A stretch of 64,000 nt of DNA from CADEEX01 sp964577955 (GCA_964577955.1 CAZOAZ010000030.1:1-64000); one strand, 5' to 3'. Counted from the first letter of the stretch, positions 43,365 through 52,450 are shown. A program made the numbers and translations. The notes: generated by a model from the sequence alone, not told the origin.

Positions 43365-44776
43365 GCGCGTCCCGCCGCTCTCGAAAAACCGCCCACCTGT
43401 TCTTTGTCAGAAGGGGCGATCAGACTGACCAGGGCTCAGTGGGTCTTGGAAATTCCTACCTGACCCAGGCGCTCGAGCGCTGCGGCTATCGCACCCGAGG
43501 GGCGAATTTCTCTCGCGGCAGGATCATCGAGCAGTTGGTCCCATTTCACCTCGCGCCGGCGCGGTCGAAGCTGATCGCAGCGTCGCCTGCGGATCTGGCG
43601 TTCTACGACGACGAGGGGCTATCGATTTGCCCGCCCAGCCGGCGCTGGGCGCGCACGAACGTCGTTTTCTACCACGGGCTGCTCTACAACCCCGGTACGT
43701 GGATGGGGAACGACGCGATCGATCTGCATTGCGGCAACTCGCCGTATCTGGCGCGTGTGTTGCGCGCGTTGCTCGCTTTTCCGGATTGGGAGAAGCGACG
43801 CTGCCTCGATCCGCGCGCGTTCCAGATTGTTTCCCATGTGACGCTGCCGCTGCCGAGCGTCGAGGAGCCCGATGGCAGCCGCCGAATGTCTGGCGCCGAC
43901 GTTCCTCGAGCCGTCCGAGCGCTGCTCGAGAGTGGGGAGGTCATCGGCCACGCGCTGCAGCCAGGAAAGCACGACTTCTCCGCTTCGGTGAGCATCCTTT
44001 TCTATCTCAACGAGATGGCTCGGAAAGACGGGCGTCCGGCGGTTCGCCTTCTGGTGGCGGATACGGACTTGACCGCGGAGCGCGTCGCGGCGCTGCAGAA
44101 GGTGCTACGTCTAGTCGGGAGAAGCCCCGAAGATTTCTATGTCCCTGTTCCGAGGCTCAGCCACCGCGCGTTGTTCAAGACCATGCGCGCGTGCGCCTTC
44201 GGTCTGAGCTACAACACGGTCCCGGAGAGCTTCGGTTTCTATGTCCTCGAGTCGGTCCACAACGGCTGTCCGCTCTTCACCAACGGCGTGGGCAACATCC
44301 GTCATCTCTTGCCGCCTGGACACGGCATCGAAGTCTTTGAGGACTTCGCGATGACGCAGGGACGCCCCGAGGCTTACGAAGCGGTCGCGCGAAGAATCCA
44401 CGACGCCCTGGCCGATCGCGCAGCCCGCGGCAGGCAGTGCCGTCGCGGCGCGTCGTACATCGATGCTCACTACAATCGGCGGTCTCTGCAGCGGGACCTT
44501 GCCGCCGCGCTCGAGCGTCTCGAGGGGCCGGCCGCTCCGGAGACCGACTTCGACGCGTTGACCATCGAACTTGGGCCTCTCGTTCGGCACTACGATGCGG
44601 CGTCGGGCACCGTCATCTCGGATCTCGAGTCGTTCACCTTGAGCGCATCGCAGGCCGCGCTTCTTCCGGAGCTTCTCGGTCGAAAGTGCGGGGACTTGTC
44701 CGCCACTGATCGGTCGACCATGCGACTCGCACAGCGGCTCTTTGCCCGAGGCGTCCTCAGCTTGAGCGCTAGCTGA
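43349..44776 (+). CDS. GT-B-type glycosyltransferase
   Basis: A 475-residue protein. I start it at GTG 43349, which overlaps the previous gene by 16 bases; upstream of this the frame is open only as a shadow of the MBL/PIG-L gene. The N-terminal half begins HLFFVRRGDQTDQGSVG. The C-terminal half holds ESFGFYVLE (Glu293-x7-Glu301), the nucleotide-sugar motif of group 1 (GT4-like) transferases, then VHNGCPLFTNGVGNIRHLL. The N-terminal part is unlike common GT4 enzymes. With the peptide and the deacetylase it could glycosylate a Ser, Thr or Tyr of the core, but this is an inference. Confidence 0.75.
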   Translation: MAPPIGASRRSRKTAHLFFVRRGDQTDQGSVGLGNSYLTQALERCGYRTRGANFSRGRIIEQLVPFHLAPARSKLIAASPADLAFYDDEGLSICPPSRRWARTNVVFYHGLLYNPGTWMGNDAIDLHCGNSPYLARVLRALLAFPDWEKRRCLDPRAFQIVSHVTLPLPSVEEPDGSRRMSGADVPRAVRALLESGEVIGHALQPGKHDFSASVSILFYLNEMARKDGRPAVRLLVADTDLTAERVAALQKVLRLVGRSPEDFYVPVPRLSHRALFKTMRACAFGLSYNTVPESFGFYVLESVHNGCPLFTNGVGNIRHLLPPGHGIEVFEDFAMTQGRPEAYEAVARRIHDALADRAARGRQCRRGASYIDAHYNRRSLQRDLAAALERLEGPAAPETDFDALTIELGPLVRHYDAASGTVISDLESFTLSASQAALLPELLGRKCGDLSATDRSTMRLAQRLFARGVLSLSAS

Positions 44777-44801
44777 ATCGCTGTCGGTGTTCTCCGTCGC
44801 A

Positions 44802-44817
44802 GTGACCGTTTTGTCAC
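44802..44817. promoter_or_regulatory. GTGAC-N6-GTCAC inverted repeat upstream of the PQQ gene
   Basis: The arms GTGAC (44802-44806) and GTCAC (44813-44817) are separated by six bases, as in CRP-like operators (TGTGA-N6-TCACA), 47 bases before the start at 44864. No crp-like gene is in the window. Confidence 0.3.
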
Positions 44818-44863
44818 AAATCAACGCCGCGACCGGGCCGCCGCTCGCCCTACCATAGCGGCC

Positions 44864-46663
44864 ATGAGGTCGGTCCGTTTTCTCCTGACGATGCTCGTGT
44901 GCGTCGGCGCCGCACCGTCTTCGTCGTTCGCGCAGGAGAGCGACGGCCGGGCGGTCTTCGCGCGCGCGTGCGCGACGTGCCACGACGGCAAGCCGGACTC
45001 GCGCGCGCCGAATGCTGAGGCGCTGCAGCGGCGCACACCCCAGGCGATCCTCACCTCGCTTCTCACCGGCGCGATGCGCATGCAAGGCGCGCGGTTGACC
45101 GGCGCCGAACGGCGCGCCGTCGTCGAATACGTCAGCGGCAAGCCGCTGGGCGCGCCGTCGAGCGACCCGACGGCTGGCCGATGCGAAGTCTCACCGCCGC
45201 TCGCCGACATCAACACAATGCCGCACTGGAACGGCTGGGGGCCGACGATAGCGAACACCCATTTTCAGTCCGCGGCGCAGGCCGGCCTGACTGCCGCCGA
45301 TGTACCACGGCTGCGGTTGAAGTGGGCGCTGGGGTTTCCCGATTCGAGCGTCGCGTTCTCGCAGCCGAGCGTCGCCGGCGGACGCGTCTTCGTGGGCTCG
45401 CACAGCGGGACGGTTTATGCGCTCGATGCGAGGAGCGGATGCATCCACTGGAGGTTCTCGGCGGCGAGTGGCGTACGAACCGCGCCGGTGCTCGGGCCGG
45501 GCGCGGATGGCGCCGGCCCCCTCGTCTATGTCGGTGACCTCTCCGGACACGTTTACAGCCTTGATGCGAATACCGGCCGCCAGATCTGGATGAAGCAGGT
45601 CGAGGATCATCCGTACGGGCGGATCACCGGGTCGCCGACACTCTTCGAGAACCGACTCTACGTTCCCGTCGCCTCGCTAGAAGAGTCGATGGCCGGCGTG
45701 ATCGACTACAGCTGCTGCTCGTTTCGCGGCAGCCTGGTCGCGTTGAACACCGCGACGGGCGATCAGGTCTGGCGGACCTATACGATCACCGCGCCGCTGC
45801 AACCTCGCGGCAAGAACGCCGCTGGCGTCACGCAGCAGGGACCGTCAGGTGCGCCGATCTGGACGACCCCGACGATCGACGAACGACGGCGCTTGATTTA
45901 CGCCTCGACAGGAAACATGTACTCGGGTCCGCAACAGCCCTCGAGCGACGCGGTCATGGCGTTCCGGCTCGACACCGGTCAACTCGTGTGGACGAAGCAG
46001 ATGACGCCGAAGGACGTGTTCCCCTGCCGCGCGTCGAACTGTCTCGACGAAAGGGGTGAGGACTTCGACTTCGGCACGTCGCCGGTGCTGACGACGCTGC
46101 CGGGCGGGAAGACCATCATCGTCATCGGACAGAAGTCAGGCGTGGGCTGGGCGATCGATCCTGATCGCGCTGGTGAAGTGATCTGGCATTACAAGGCTGG
46201 TGTCGGCGGCACGCTCGGCGGGATCGAGTGGGGGACTGCGGTGGACGCCGAGCACGCGTACTTTCCGGTCTCCGACATCAACGGCGAGAATCCCGGCGGG
46301 CTGCACGCGGTCACGCTGACGACCGGCGAGCGGGCGTGGTTTGCCGCGCCGCCGCCGCTCCTGTGCGTTGCCGGCACCGGCTGCAATGCCGCACAGTCGG
46401 CGGCAATCACCGTGATTCCCGGCGTGGTCTTTTCCGGATCGAACGACGGCGGCCTGCGCGCGTACTCGAGCCGGGACGGCTCGATTCTCTGGACCTATGA
46501 CACCAATCGCGACTTCGAGACCGTCAACAGAGTGCCCGCGCGCGGCGCGTCGCTCATCGGTCCAGGTCCGACGGTCGTGGGTGGCATGGTCTTCGTGAAC
46601 TCCGGCTACGGTCAGTACGGCGGCCGCGCCGGCAATGTGCTCCTGGCATTCGGCGTGGAGTAG
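44864..46663 (+). CDS. PQQ-type dehydrogenase with N-terminal cytochrome c (PVA dehydrogenase-like)
   Basis: A 599-residue exported quinohemoprotein. A signal peptide (RFLLTMLVCVGAAPSSSFA) is followed by a cytochrome c domain with CATCH (36-40) and a beta-propeller of PQQ-dehydrogenase type. DYSCCSFRG holds the vicinal Cys-Cys pair of quinoprotein active sites, and IWTTPTIDERRRLIYASTGN, QMTPKDVFPC and GGLHAVTLTTGERAW mark blades. The heme-first layout matches polyvinyl-alcohol dehydrogenase-like enzymes, which oxidise secondary alcohols and pass electrons to the heme. The substrate here is unknown. It starts the operon with the cyclase and M28 genes. Confidence 0.85.
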   Translation: MRSVRFLLTMLVCVGAAPSSSFAQESDGRAVFARACATCHDGKPDSRAPNAEALQRRTPQAILTSLLTGAMRMQGARLTGAERRAVVEYVSGKPLGAPSSDPTAGRCEVSPPLADINTMPHWNGWGPTIANTHFQSAAQAGLTAADVPRLRLKWALGFPDSSVAFSQPSVAGGRVFVGSHSGTVYALDARSGCIHWRFSAASGVRTAPVLGPGADGAGPLVYVGDLSGHVYSLDANTGRQIWMKQVEDHPYGRITGSPTLFENRLYVPVASLEESMAGVIDYSCCSFRGSLVALNTATGDQVWRTYTITAPLQPRGKNAAGVTQQGPSGAPIWTTPTIDERRRLIYASTGNMYSGPQQPSSDAVMAFRLDTGQLVWTKQMTPKDVFPCRASNCLDERGEDFDFGTSPVLTTLPGGKTIIVIGQKSGVGWAIDPDRAGEVIWHYKAGVGGTLGGIEWGTAVDAEHAYFPVSDINGENPGGLHAVTLTTGERAWFAAPPPLLCVAGTGCNAAQSAAITVIPGVVFSGSNDGGLRAYSSRDGSILWTYDTNRDFETVNRVPARGASLIGPGPTVVGGMVFVNSGYGQYGGRAGNVLLAFGVE

Positions 46664-46666
46664 GCA

Positions 46667-47644
46667 ATGAAAAAGACCACTTTCGTTTGGGCTGCACTCG
46701 GTTTGGCCCTCTGGTCCGTGTCAACCATCGCCCATGCGCCAGCCGCGCGCCCCTTGGTGACGCAGGCGGAATTCAGCCGCTGGGCGCGCGAGCTGTCGAA
46801 CTGGGGACGCTGGGGCAAAGATGACGAGCGCGGCGCGCTGAACCTGATTACGCCCGCGAAGCGACGCGAGGCCGCCGCGCTGGTGAAGGACGGTGTCACG
46901 GTTTCGCTCGCGACCGACGTCAACGAAACGCGCGGTACCGACAATCCCACGCCGTACGAGCGCGTCGTCACCGCGGTAGGACCGACCTACGCGATGGATC
47001 GGCTCGCGGTGACGTACCACGGCGGCGCCCACACGCACATGGACGCCCTGAGCCACCGCATCTTCGACGGTCAGATCTACAACGGCGCCGACGCGAAGAC
47101 CGTCACACGCGAAGAGGGCGCGACGAAGAGCTCGATCTATGCCGCGCACGCTGGCATCGTCACCCGCGGCGTGCTGATGGATTTGCCGGCGCTCAAAGGC
47201 GTGGAGTTCCTTGCGCCCGGGACGCGGATCTTTGCCGAGGATCTCGAGGCGTGGGAGAAGAAGGCCGGGGTGAAGGTCTCCGCGGGCGATGCGCTGTTCA
47301 TTCGCACCGGCCGCTGGGTCCGGCACGCGAAGACTGGCGCTGGCGCGACCAGCGATACCTCCGGTCTGGACGCGTCGGTGATTCCGTGGCTGAAGCGCCG
47401 CGACATCGCGGTACTGGCGAGCGAGTACGCGCTCGACGCCCGGCCGTCGAGTGACGGCCTCGGCCTGGCGGTTCACGACTTCGCGCTCGCCTACCTGGGC
47501 GTCCACGTCATCGACAACTGCGACCTGACGGCGCTCGCCGAAGCCGCCGCCGCGCGCAAACGCTGGGTGTTCCAGTTCGTGGCGGCGCCGCTCCCGATTC
47601 GAACCGGTACGGGCTCACCGATCAACCCGCTCGCGATTTTCTAG
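46667..47644 (+). CDS. cyclase-family (kynurenine formamidase-like) hydrolase, exported
   Basis: A 325-residue protein of the cyclase family: the metal motif is HGGAHTHMDALSH (the usual form is HxGTHxDxPxH), with later AEDLEAWEKKAG and SSDGLGLAVHDF. A signal peptide (WAALGLALWSVSTIAHA) indicates export. Family members hydrolyse N-formylkynurenine or lactone-like rings with Mn or Zn. It starts 3 bases after the quinoprotein, so the two may act in one oxidation-hydrolysis sequence on a small molecule. Confidence 0.8.
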   Translation: MKKTTFVWAALGLALWSVSTIAHAPAARPLVTQAEFSRWARELSNWGRWGKDDERGALNLITPAKRREAAALVKDGVTVSLATDVNETRGTDNPTPYERVVTAVGPTYAMDRLAVTYHGGAHTHMDALSHRIFDGQIYNGADAKTVTREEGATKSSIYAAHAGIVTRGVLMDLPALKGVEFLAPGTRIFAEDLEAWEKKAGVKVSAGDALFIRTGRWVRHAKTGAGATSDTSGLDASVIPWLKRRDIAVLASEYALDARPSSDGLGLAVHDFALAYLGVHVIDNCDLTALAEAAAARKRWVFQFVAAPLPIRTGTGSPINPLAIF

Positions 47645-47665
47645 GTGACGCGTGTCTACGAACGA

Positions 47666-47742
47666 TTCACAACGAGCCCGCAGAGACCGCAGAGTTTTCT
47701 TTTGCACAAGAATCTCTGCGGACTCTGCGATCTCACTGTGAA
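47666..47742. repeat. CGCAGA-type long palindrome, copy B
   Basis: TTCACAACGAG at 47666-47676 and CTCACTGTGAA at 47732-47742 end the element; inside are CGCAGAGACCGCAGAG and TCTCTGCGGACTCTGCG. It lies between the cyclase stop and the M28 start in the same direction, unlike copy A. A T-rich AGCTTTTT follows the right end. Confidence 0.75.
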
Positions 47743-47763
47743 GCTTTTTATCAGGTGACAACC

Positions 47764-49269
47764 ATGAAGCAAGTGCTCTGGCTCGCTGTCGCGATCACGG
47801 TCCTCGGTATCGCTGTCAGTGCGCAGCAGCGGCCGCGACCGATTCCCGTGCAGCCGCTCTTGGATTCCCAGGGGAACATCCGTGAGGACGGGTTCCTGCC
47901 GACGCCGGCGCTTGCGGCGGCCGATCGGCGCTACGCGGACGTCGACGGTCGCGCGATGAAGACGATCGTGAACGACTTTGTCGCCATCTCACGTCGAAGC
48001 CGGGACGAGGGGAACAAGTACTGGGGACGGATTGCCGGAACGAAGGCCGAGCAGTTGACCGCGGATCTGGTCGAGGCCAGGTTCAAGAGCCTTGGCTTGA
48101 GCGATGTGCACCGGAAGGTCTTCGATCTTGCGCCGCAGTGGTTCCCGCTCGACTGGCACTTCAGTGCCACCGGCGGCGGCAAAACGCAGACCTTCAAGAC
48201 GTTCCTTCCGGCATTGTCCTCAGTGCCGACGGCGGGCGAGCTCGATCTCGAGGCGGTGTGGGTCGGGCTCGGCACCGCGGCCGACTTCGCCGGCCGCGAG
48301 GTTCGCGGTAAAGCGGTGGTGTTTCACACGATGCTCGCGCCCGGTGAGATGGGGCAGTCGGCGGTCTTCGAAGGCACGATCAAACGTGCCGAAGACGCCG
48401 GCGCGGCGGCGATGATCGGCATCTGGGGCTACTACGATAACTACGCAGTCTGGCAAAGCCTCGGTCGCACGGTGTACTCCGCGGACGTGAAGATTCCAGG
48501 GTTCTGGCTCGGATTCGAAGACGGCCGGTTGCTCCGCGACCAGCTGGCCGCCGGCCCCACGCGCGTGAAGGTCGGTCTGACGACCGAGATGCGCCGTGGC
48601 CTCACGACGCAGAGCGTCTATGGGACGCTGCCGGGCAGCGGCGACGAAAGCATCATCGTCCTCGCGCACATGGACGGCTGGTTCGATGCAGCGCTCGACA
48701 ATGCGTCAGGCCTCTCGGTGATGTTGACGCTCGCCGAACACTTCGCCAAGGTGCCGCGCGCCGAACGGCGGCGCGGCATCGTGTTCGTCGGCACGGCGGG
48801 ACACCACGTCGGCTCGCCGAACTCGCCGTATCTGCGCGATCAGCGTGCCGACCTCATCGCCAAAACCGCGTTGATGATCAACTGCGAGCACATCGTCTCG
48901 GCGGAGACGCTGAACTGGAACACGCACCTTCGCGCCGGAACCGGTATGGACCCGCGGCGGTGGTTCGTCAACGGCAGCCGCGCGCTGACCGACATCGTGC
49001 TCGGCAGTTATCGCACCTTCGGCGTCAACATCGTCGGCGACATGGATCCGGGCGCGTCCGGTGAGATGGGCGCGATCGATCGGATCGCGCCGTCGCTGCA
49101 GCTGATTCATTCACCGGAAATCAAGCACACCGATCATGATGTGCCCGAGATCGTCCCGGCGGCGGGCCTCGAAGCCGTGGGCCGCGCCTACGCGAAGATC
49201 ATCGACGAGGTGAACACGCTCGATCGCAGCGCGATCCTGCCCGCAGCGGCACCTACTACCGCACGTTGA
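47764..49269 (+). CDS. M28-like peptidase with changed metal site
   Basis: A 501-residue exported protein (signal WLAVAITVLGIAVSAQ) with M28 layout and an inserted PA-like domain (about 165-280). The first motif is intact: LAHMDGWFDAALDNASG. The next motif, which in active enzymes is a Glu pair in FxGxEExGLxGS, reads FVGTAGHHVGSPNS, so the catalytic and ligand glutamates are Gly and His. A later NCEHIV and IKHTDHD could supply other ligands. It may be a non-canonical hydrolase or inactive. The start at 47764 has AGGTG upstream. It belongs to the same strand unit as the quinoprotein. Confidence 0.75.
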   Translation: MKQVLWLAVAITVLGIAVSAQQRPRPIPVQPLLDSQGNIREDGFLPTPALAAADRRYADVDGRAMKTIVNDFVAISRRSRDEGNKYWGRIAGTKAEQLTADLVEARFKSLGLSDVHRKVFDLAPQWFPLDWHFSATGGGKTQTFKTFLPALSSVPTAGELDLEAVWVGLGTAADFAGREVRGKAVVFHTMLAPGEMGQSAVFEGTIKRAEDAGAAAMIGIWGYYDNYAVWQSLGRTVYSADVKIPGFWLGFEDGRLLRDQLAAGPTRVKVGLTTEMRRGLTTQSVYGTLPGSGDESIIVLAHMDGWFDAALDNASGLSVMLTLAEHFAKVPRAERRRGIVFVGTAGHHVGSPNSPYLRDQRADLIAKTALMINCEHIVSAETLNWNTHLRAGTGMDPRRWFVNGSRALTDIVLGSYRTFGVNIVGDMDPGASGEMGAIDRIAPSLQLIHSPEIKHTDHDVPEIVPAAGLEAVGRAYAKIIDEVNTLDRSAILPAAAPTTAR

Positions 49270-49280
49270 CGAGCGGAATA

Positions 49281-49464
49281 AACCACAGAGGTCGCGGAGA
49301 TCACAGAGTCAGATTCGCCACGAAAACAGGAAACTGCTCTCGACGCGGCGCCGCGTCGAGCCAGAACGCTGACTGGGAATGACGCTCCGTGTCTCAGTGC
49401 CTCAGTGGCGCATTTCGTACAAGAGAGGCCTACGAGCATTTCGTGCTTTCGTGTTTTCGTGGCG
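49281..49464. repeat. nested palindromic repeat region (AACCACAGAGG family, copy 1)
   Basis: AACCACAGAGG begins at 49281. An arm CGCCACGAAAACA at 49316-49328 pairs with TGTTTTCGTGGCG at 49452-49464. Between them is a perfect 22-base palindrome at 49339-49360 with halves CTCGACGCGGC and GCCGCGTCGAG. The region fills the gap between the M28-like stop and the gamma-glutamyltransferase stop, which are convergent. No gene is visible. Confidence 0.75.
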
Positions 49465-49490
49465 CATTTGAGACACGAAACGCTAGCCTT

Positions 49491-51311
49491 TTACCAGCCA
49501 GCCGCCTGACCATCCTTGCGGTGGTCCGAGCCGCCTCGATACACGCCGTTGACGGGCAAATCCTCTGTCGCGGCGCGGCGATCGAAGATCGGCTCCGGGA
49601 GACTGGGATCGCGCGTGAACAGGATGCCCTGGTAGCCGCCGACCGCGCCGCCGTTGGCCGATCGCACCTCGTGCCCCTTCGCCTTCAGCGCCGCGCCGAC
49701 CAGGTTGAACAGATTCGCCTCGAGCGACAGCACGTTCGAACTCTGATTGTGTGTGAAGCGCGCGGCGTCGGTCGTCATCTGAACGTTCATCCCGTGATCG
49801 ATCAGGTTGACCATGTGCTGCGCATGCGTTTCCGGTTGCACGCTGCCGCCCATGTTGCCGAACGTCATCAGCGGCTGTCCGTTCTTCATCACGAACCCGG
49901 CGATGATGCTGTGGAACGGGCGCTTGTGCGGCGCGACGATGTTGGGGCTGCGCGGGTCGAGCGAGAACGCCGACCCGCGGTTGTGGAGCACGAAGCCGTA
50001 CGGCGGAACCGTCGCGCGGCTGCCGTAGACGCTGAACACGCTGTGAATCAGCGACACCATGTTGCCCCAGCGATCGGCGGTGGTCAGGTAGATCGTGCCG
50101 CCGTCCTGCCCGCCGGTCGTCGACGGCACGGACGCCTTGGCGGGATTGATGCGGCCGCACAGCGTGGCCGCGTAGTCCTTCGACAGGAGACGGCTGACCG
50201 GAACGTTCGCGAACTTCGGGTCGCCATTCTGTGCCTGCAGATCCGAGTAGGCGAGCTTCTTGGCCTCGACCATCAGATGCCAGTACTGCGGATCGGAGGG
50301 GCCGAGCGTTGCGAGATTGACGCCCAGCTTCGGCACGCAGACTTCGAGGATGTTGAGCATCTCGAGCGCCGCCATGCCCTGTCCTGGCGGCGGCAGCTCG
50401 AAGACGTCGTAGCCGTGATAGTTGGTCGAGATCGGATCGATCCACTCCGACTGGAACTCGGCGAGGTCGGCCTTCGTCATGACGCCGCCGTTGCTCTGCA
50501 CCTTCGCGACGATCGCGTCGGCGATCTCGCCGCGGTAGAAGACGTCGCGCCCCTTCGTCTGAATCAGGCGCAGCGCCTTGGCGAGCCCGGGATTGCGGAT
50601 GATGCTGTAGAGCGGCGGCGCGTCCTCGCCGGCGAGGAACGTGACCTTCGAATCCGGGTCGGCGCGCAATCCAGTCCTGGCACCGCGCAGATCTGAATGG
50701 CGCCGCTCCGCCAGCGCCCAGCCTTCGTCGGCGAGGCGCGCGGCACGCTCGAAGGTCTCCTCGAATCCCATCGAGCCGAACCGTTTCAGCAGCGCGTCGT
50801 AGCCCGAGATGGCGCCGGGCACGGTCGCCGAGTTCACACCGCTACCCGGGACGCCGCGGCCCCCGAGCTTCGCGAAGAAGTCCGGCGTCCACCCCGCCGG
50901 CGCCCAGCCGCCGGAGTTCAGCGCATAGAGCTTCTTGTCCTTCGCGACATAGACGAGCGCGAAGAGATCGCCGCCGATCCCGGTGTCGTTCTGCGACGTG
51001 ACGTCGAGGACGGCGCCAGTCGCGACCGCGGCGTCGATGGCGTTGCCGCCCTGGCGGAGAATGTCGAGTCCGGCCTGGGCGGCGAGCGGATCGCTCGTGG
51101 CCACCATGCCGTGGCGCGCCAGCACCTCGGAGCGTCCCTGCGCGAGCCAGCCCTGCGCGCGCGATCCTGGCACCGCCTTGATGTCGGACGACGGCTGCGG
51201 TTTGTCCGGACTTGGCATGCCGAACGCATTCGGCGACTGCGCGTCGCCGGTCGCAATCCACATCCCGATCGCAGCGACGATGCCGGCGGCGGCACACAAC
51301 TGACGCGTCAT
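49491..51311 (-). CDS. gamma-glutamyltransferase family protein
   Basis: A 606-residue exported Ntn-hydrolase of the gamma-glutamyltransferase family. Signal: AAAGIVAAIGMWIATGDAQ. The N-terminal part has GMVATSDPLAAQAGLDILRQGGNAIDAAV; the internal processing site is GGQDGGTIYLTTADRWGNMVS, where the Thr after Gly-Gly would become the new N-terminus of the small subunit, and LPPPGQGMAALEM is a family motif. Such enzymes split glutathione or gamma-glutamyl amides in the periplasm. GGAGGG precedes the ATG. Confidence 0.85.
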   Translation of the reverse strand: MTRQLCAAAGIVAAIGMWIATGDAQSPNAFGMPSPDKPQPSSDIKAVPGSRAQGWLAQGRSEVLARHGMVATSDPLAAQAGLDILRQGGNAIDAAVATGAVLDVTSQNDTGIGGDLFALVYVAKDKKLYALNSGGWAPAGWTPDFFAKLGGRGVPGSGVNSATVPGAISGYDALLKRFGSMGFEETFERAARLADEGWALAERRHSDLRGARTGLRADPDSKVTFLAGEDAPPLYSIIRNPGLAKALRLIQTKGRDVFYRGEIADAIVAKVQSNGGVMTKADLAEFQSEWIDPISTNYHGYDVFELPPPGQGMAALEMLNILEVCVPKLGVNLATLGPSDPQYWHLMVEAKKLAYSDLQAQNGDPKFANVPVSRLLSKDYAATLCGRINPAKASVPSTTGGQDGGTIYLTTADRWGNMVSLIHSVFSVYGSRATVPPYGFVLHNRGSAFSLDPRSPNIVAPHKRPFHSIIAGFVMKNGQPLMTFGNMGGSVQPETHAQHMVNLIDHGMNVQMTTDAARFTHNQSSNVLSLEANLFNLVGAALKAKGHEVRSANGGAVGGYQGILFTRDPSLPEPIFDRRAATEDLPVNGVYRGGSDHRKDGQAAGW

Positions 51312-51358
51312 GACGTTGCCCTCCAGAAAAACGGTCTATCGTCTCACACCACGGGCGG

Positions 51359-52450
51359 TTACTCCGGCCACCGCCGGAGATATGGCAGCCGCAGTTCGGG
51401 TGCGACGGCCAGCGCGAGGCGGCCGGCGATGATGTCGAGCGCCGCGCGTTCGAGGTTTGACAGCACGATCACGCTGAGGCGCTGGTCCGGCAGGCGCCAG
51501 TAGACGGCGCGAAAACCTGGAATCGATCCCTCGTGGCGGATGAGCGGCACGCCGGTCTTGCCCTGCCCCGCGGGATAGTCGTCGATCTCCCAGCCGAAGC
51601 CGTAGGGATACTGACCGCCGCCATTCAGCTTCACCGGCGTCCACATCTCGCGTTTGCTGGCGGCCGTCAGGAGTTCGTTCGAGCTGAGCGCGGCGTCCCA
51701 CTTGGCGAGGTCGAGCACGGTGGACAGAAACGCTCCGCTCGGACGAACCGTGGTCCAGTTCTCCGCGTTCCGCAGGCGCTCCTCGTCCCAGAGGTAGCCG
51801 TCCGCGCGATTGGGGATCAGCGTCGCCACCGTCGTGGGCCGGGTGTTCGTCATGCCGAGCGGCCGGAAGATGCGATCCTGGAAGAAACTCTCCCAGGACT
51901 GGCCGCTGACGAGGCGAATCACTTCGGCGAGCGTGTAGTACCCGAGATTGGAGTACTCCCATTTCTCACCGGGAGGAGTCGCCAGCGGCGTGTCGAAGGC
52001 GGTCTTGATGACGTCGATGTCCGGCTGAATCTTGTAAGGATCGAATCCAGGCGCTTCGCGCACGAGCCCTGATGTGTGCGTCAGCAGGTGCCGGATCGTG
52101 ATGCCATTCCACGTGGGCGGTGCGGCCGGCAGGTGCTGGCGCACGCCGTCGTCGAGGCGCAGCTTGCCGTCCTGCACGAGCAGCATAATCCCCGCGGCGA
52201 TGAACTGCTTGCTCACCGAACCGATCTTGAAGACCGTCGTCCCATCCACGCGGGCTTCGTGCTCGACATCTGCCAGCCCGTAGCCGGCGCTGCGGATCAC
52301 TGTGCCGTTCTTGACGACCGCGACCGCGACACCAGGGATGTGGCGCTCCTGCATCCGGGCGCGAATGAAGTCATCGAGATCGTCGGCACGTGCGGGAGTC
52401 GCTGCGGCGAGCGCGAGCGTCAACGCCAGGAGCAGTCGGGGTCTGAGCAC
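51359..52450 (-). CDS. class C beta-lactamase-like serine hydrolase
   Basis: A 363-residue exported hydrolase. I chose the GTG at 52450, which gives a clean signal peptide (MLRPRLLLALTLALAAATPARA); the ATG at 52501 is also in frame but adds charged residues before it. Motifs: SVSK (Ser78 nucleophile, Lys81), YSN in WEYSNLGYY and RHEGSIPGF in the third position. The set fits penicillin-binding-protein-like esterases and D-aminopeptidases more than true beta-lactamases. It is divergent from the UvrA-like gene. Substrate is unknown. Confidence 0.8.
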   Translation of the reverse strand: MLRPRLLLALTLALAAATPARADDLDDFIRARMQERHIPGVAVAVVKNGTVIRSAGYGLADVEHEARVDGTTVFKIGSVSKQFIAAGIMLLVQDGKLRLDDGVRQHLPAAPPTWNGITIRHLLTHTSGLVREAPGFDPYKIQPDIDVIKTAFDTPLATPPGEKWEYSNLGYYTLAEVIRLVSGQSWESFFQDRIFRPLGMTNTRPTTVATLIPNRADGYLWDEERLRNAENWTTVRPSGAFLSTVLDLAKWDAALSSNELLTAASKREMWTPVKLNGGGQYPYGFGWEIDDYPAGQGKTGVPLIRHEGSIPGFRAVYWRLPDQRLSVIVLSNLERAALDIIAGRLALAVAPELRLPYLRRWPE

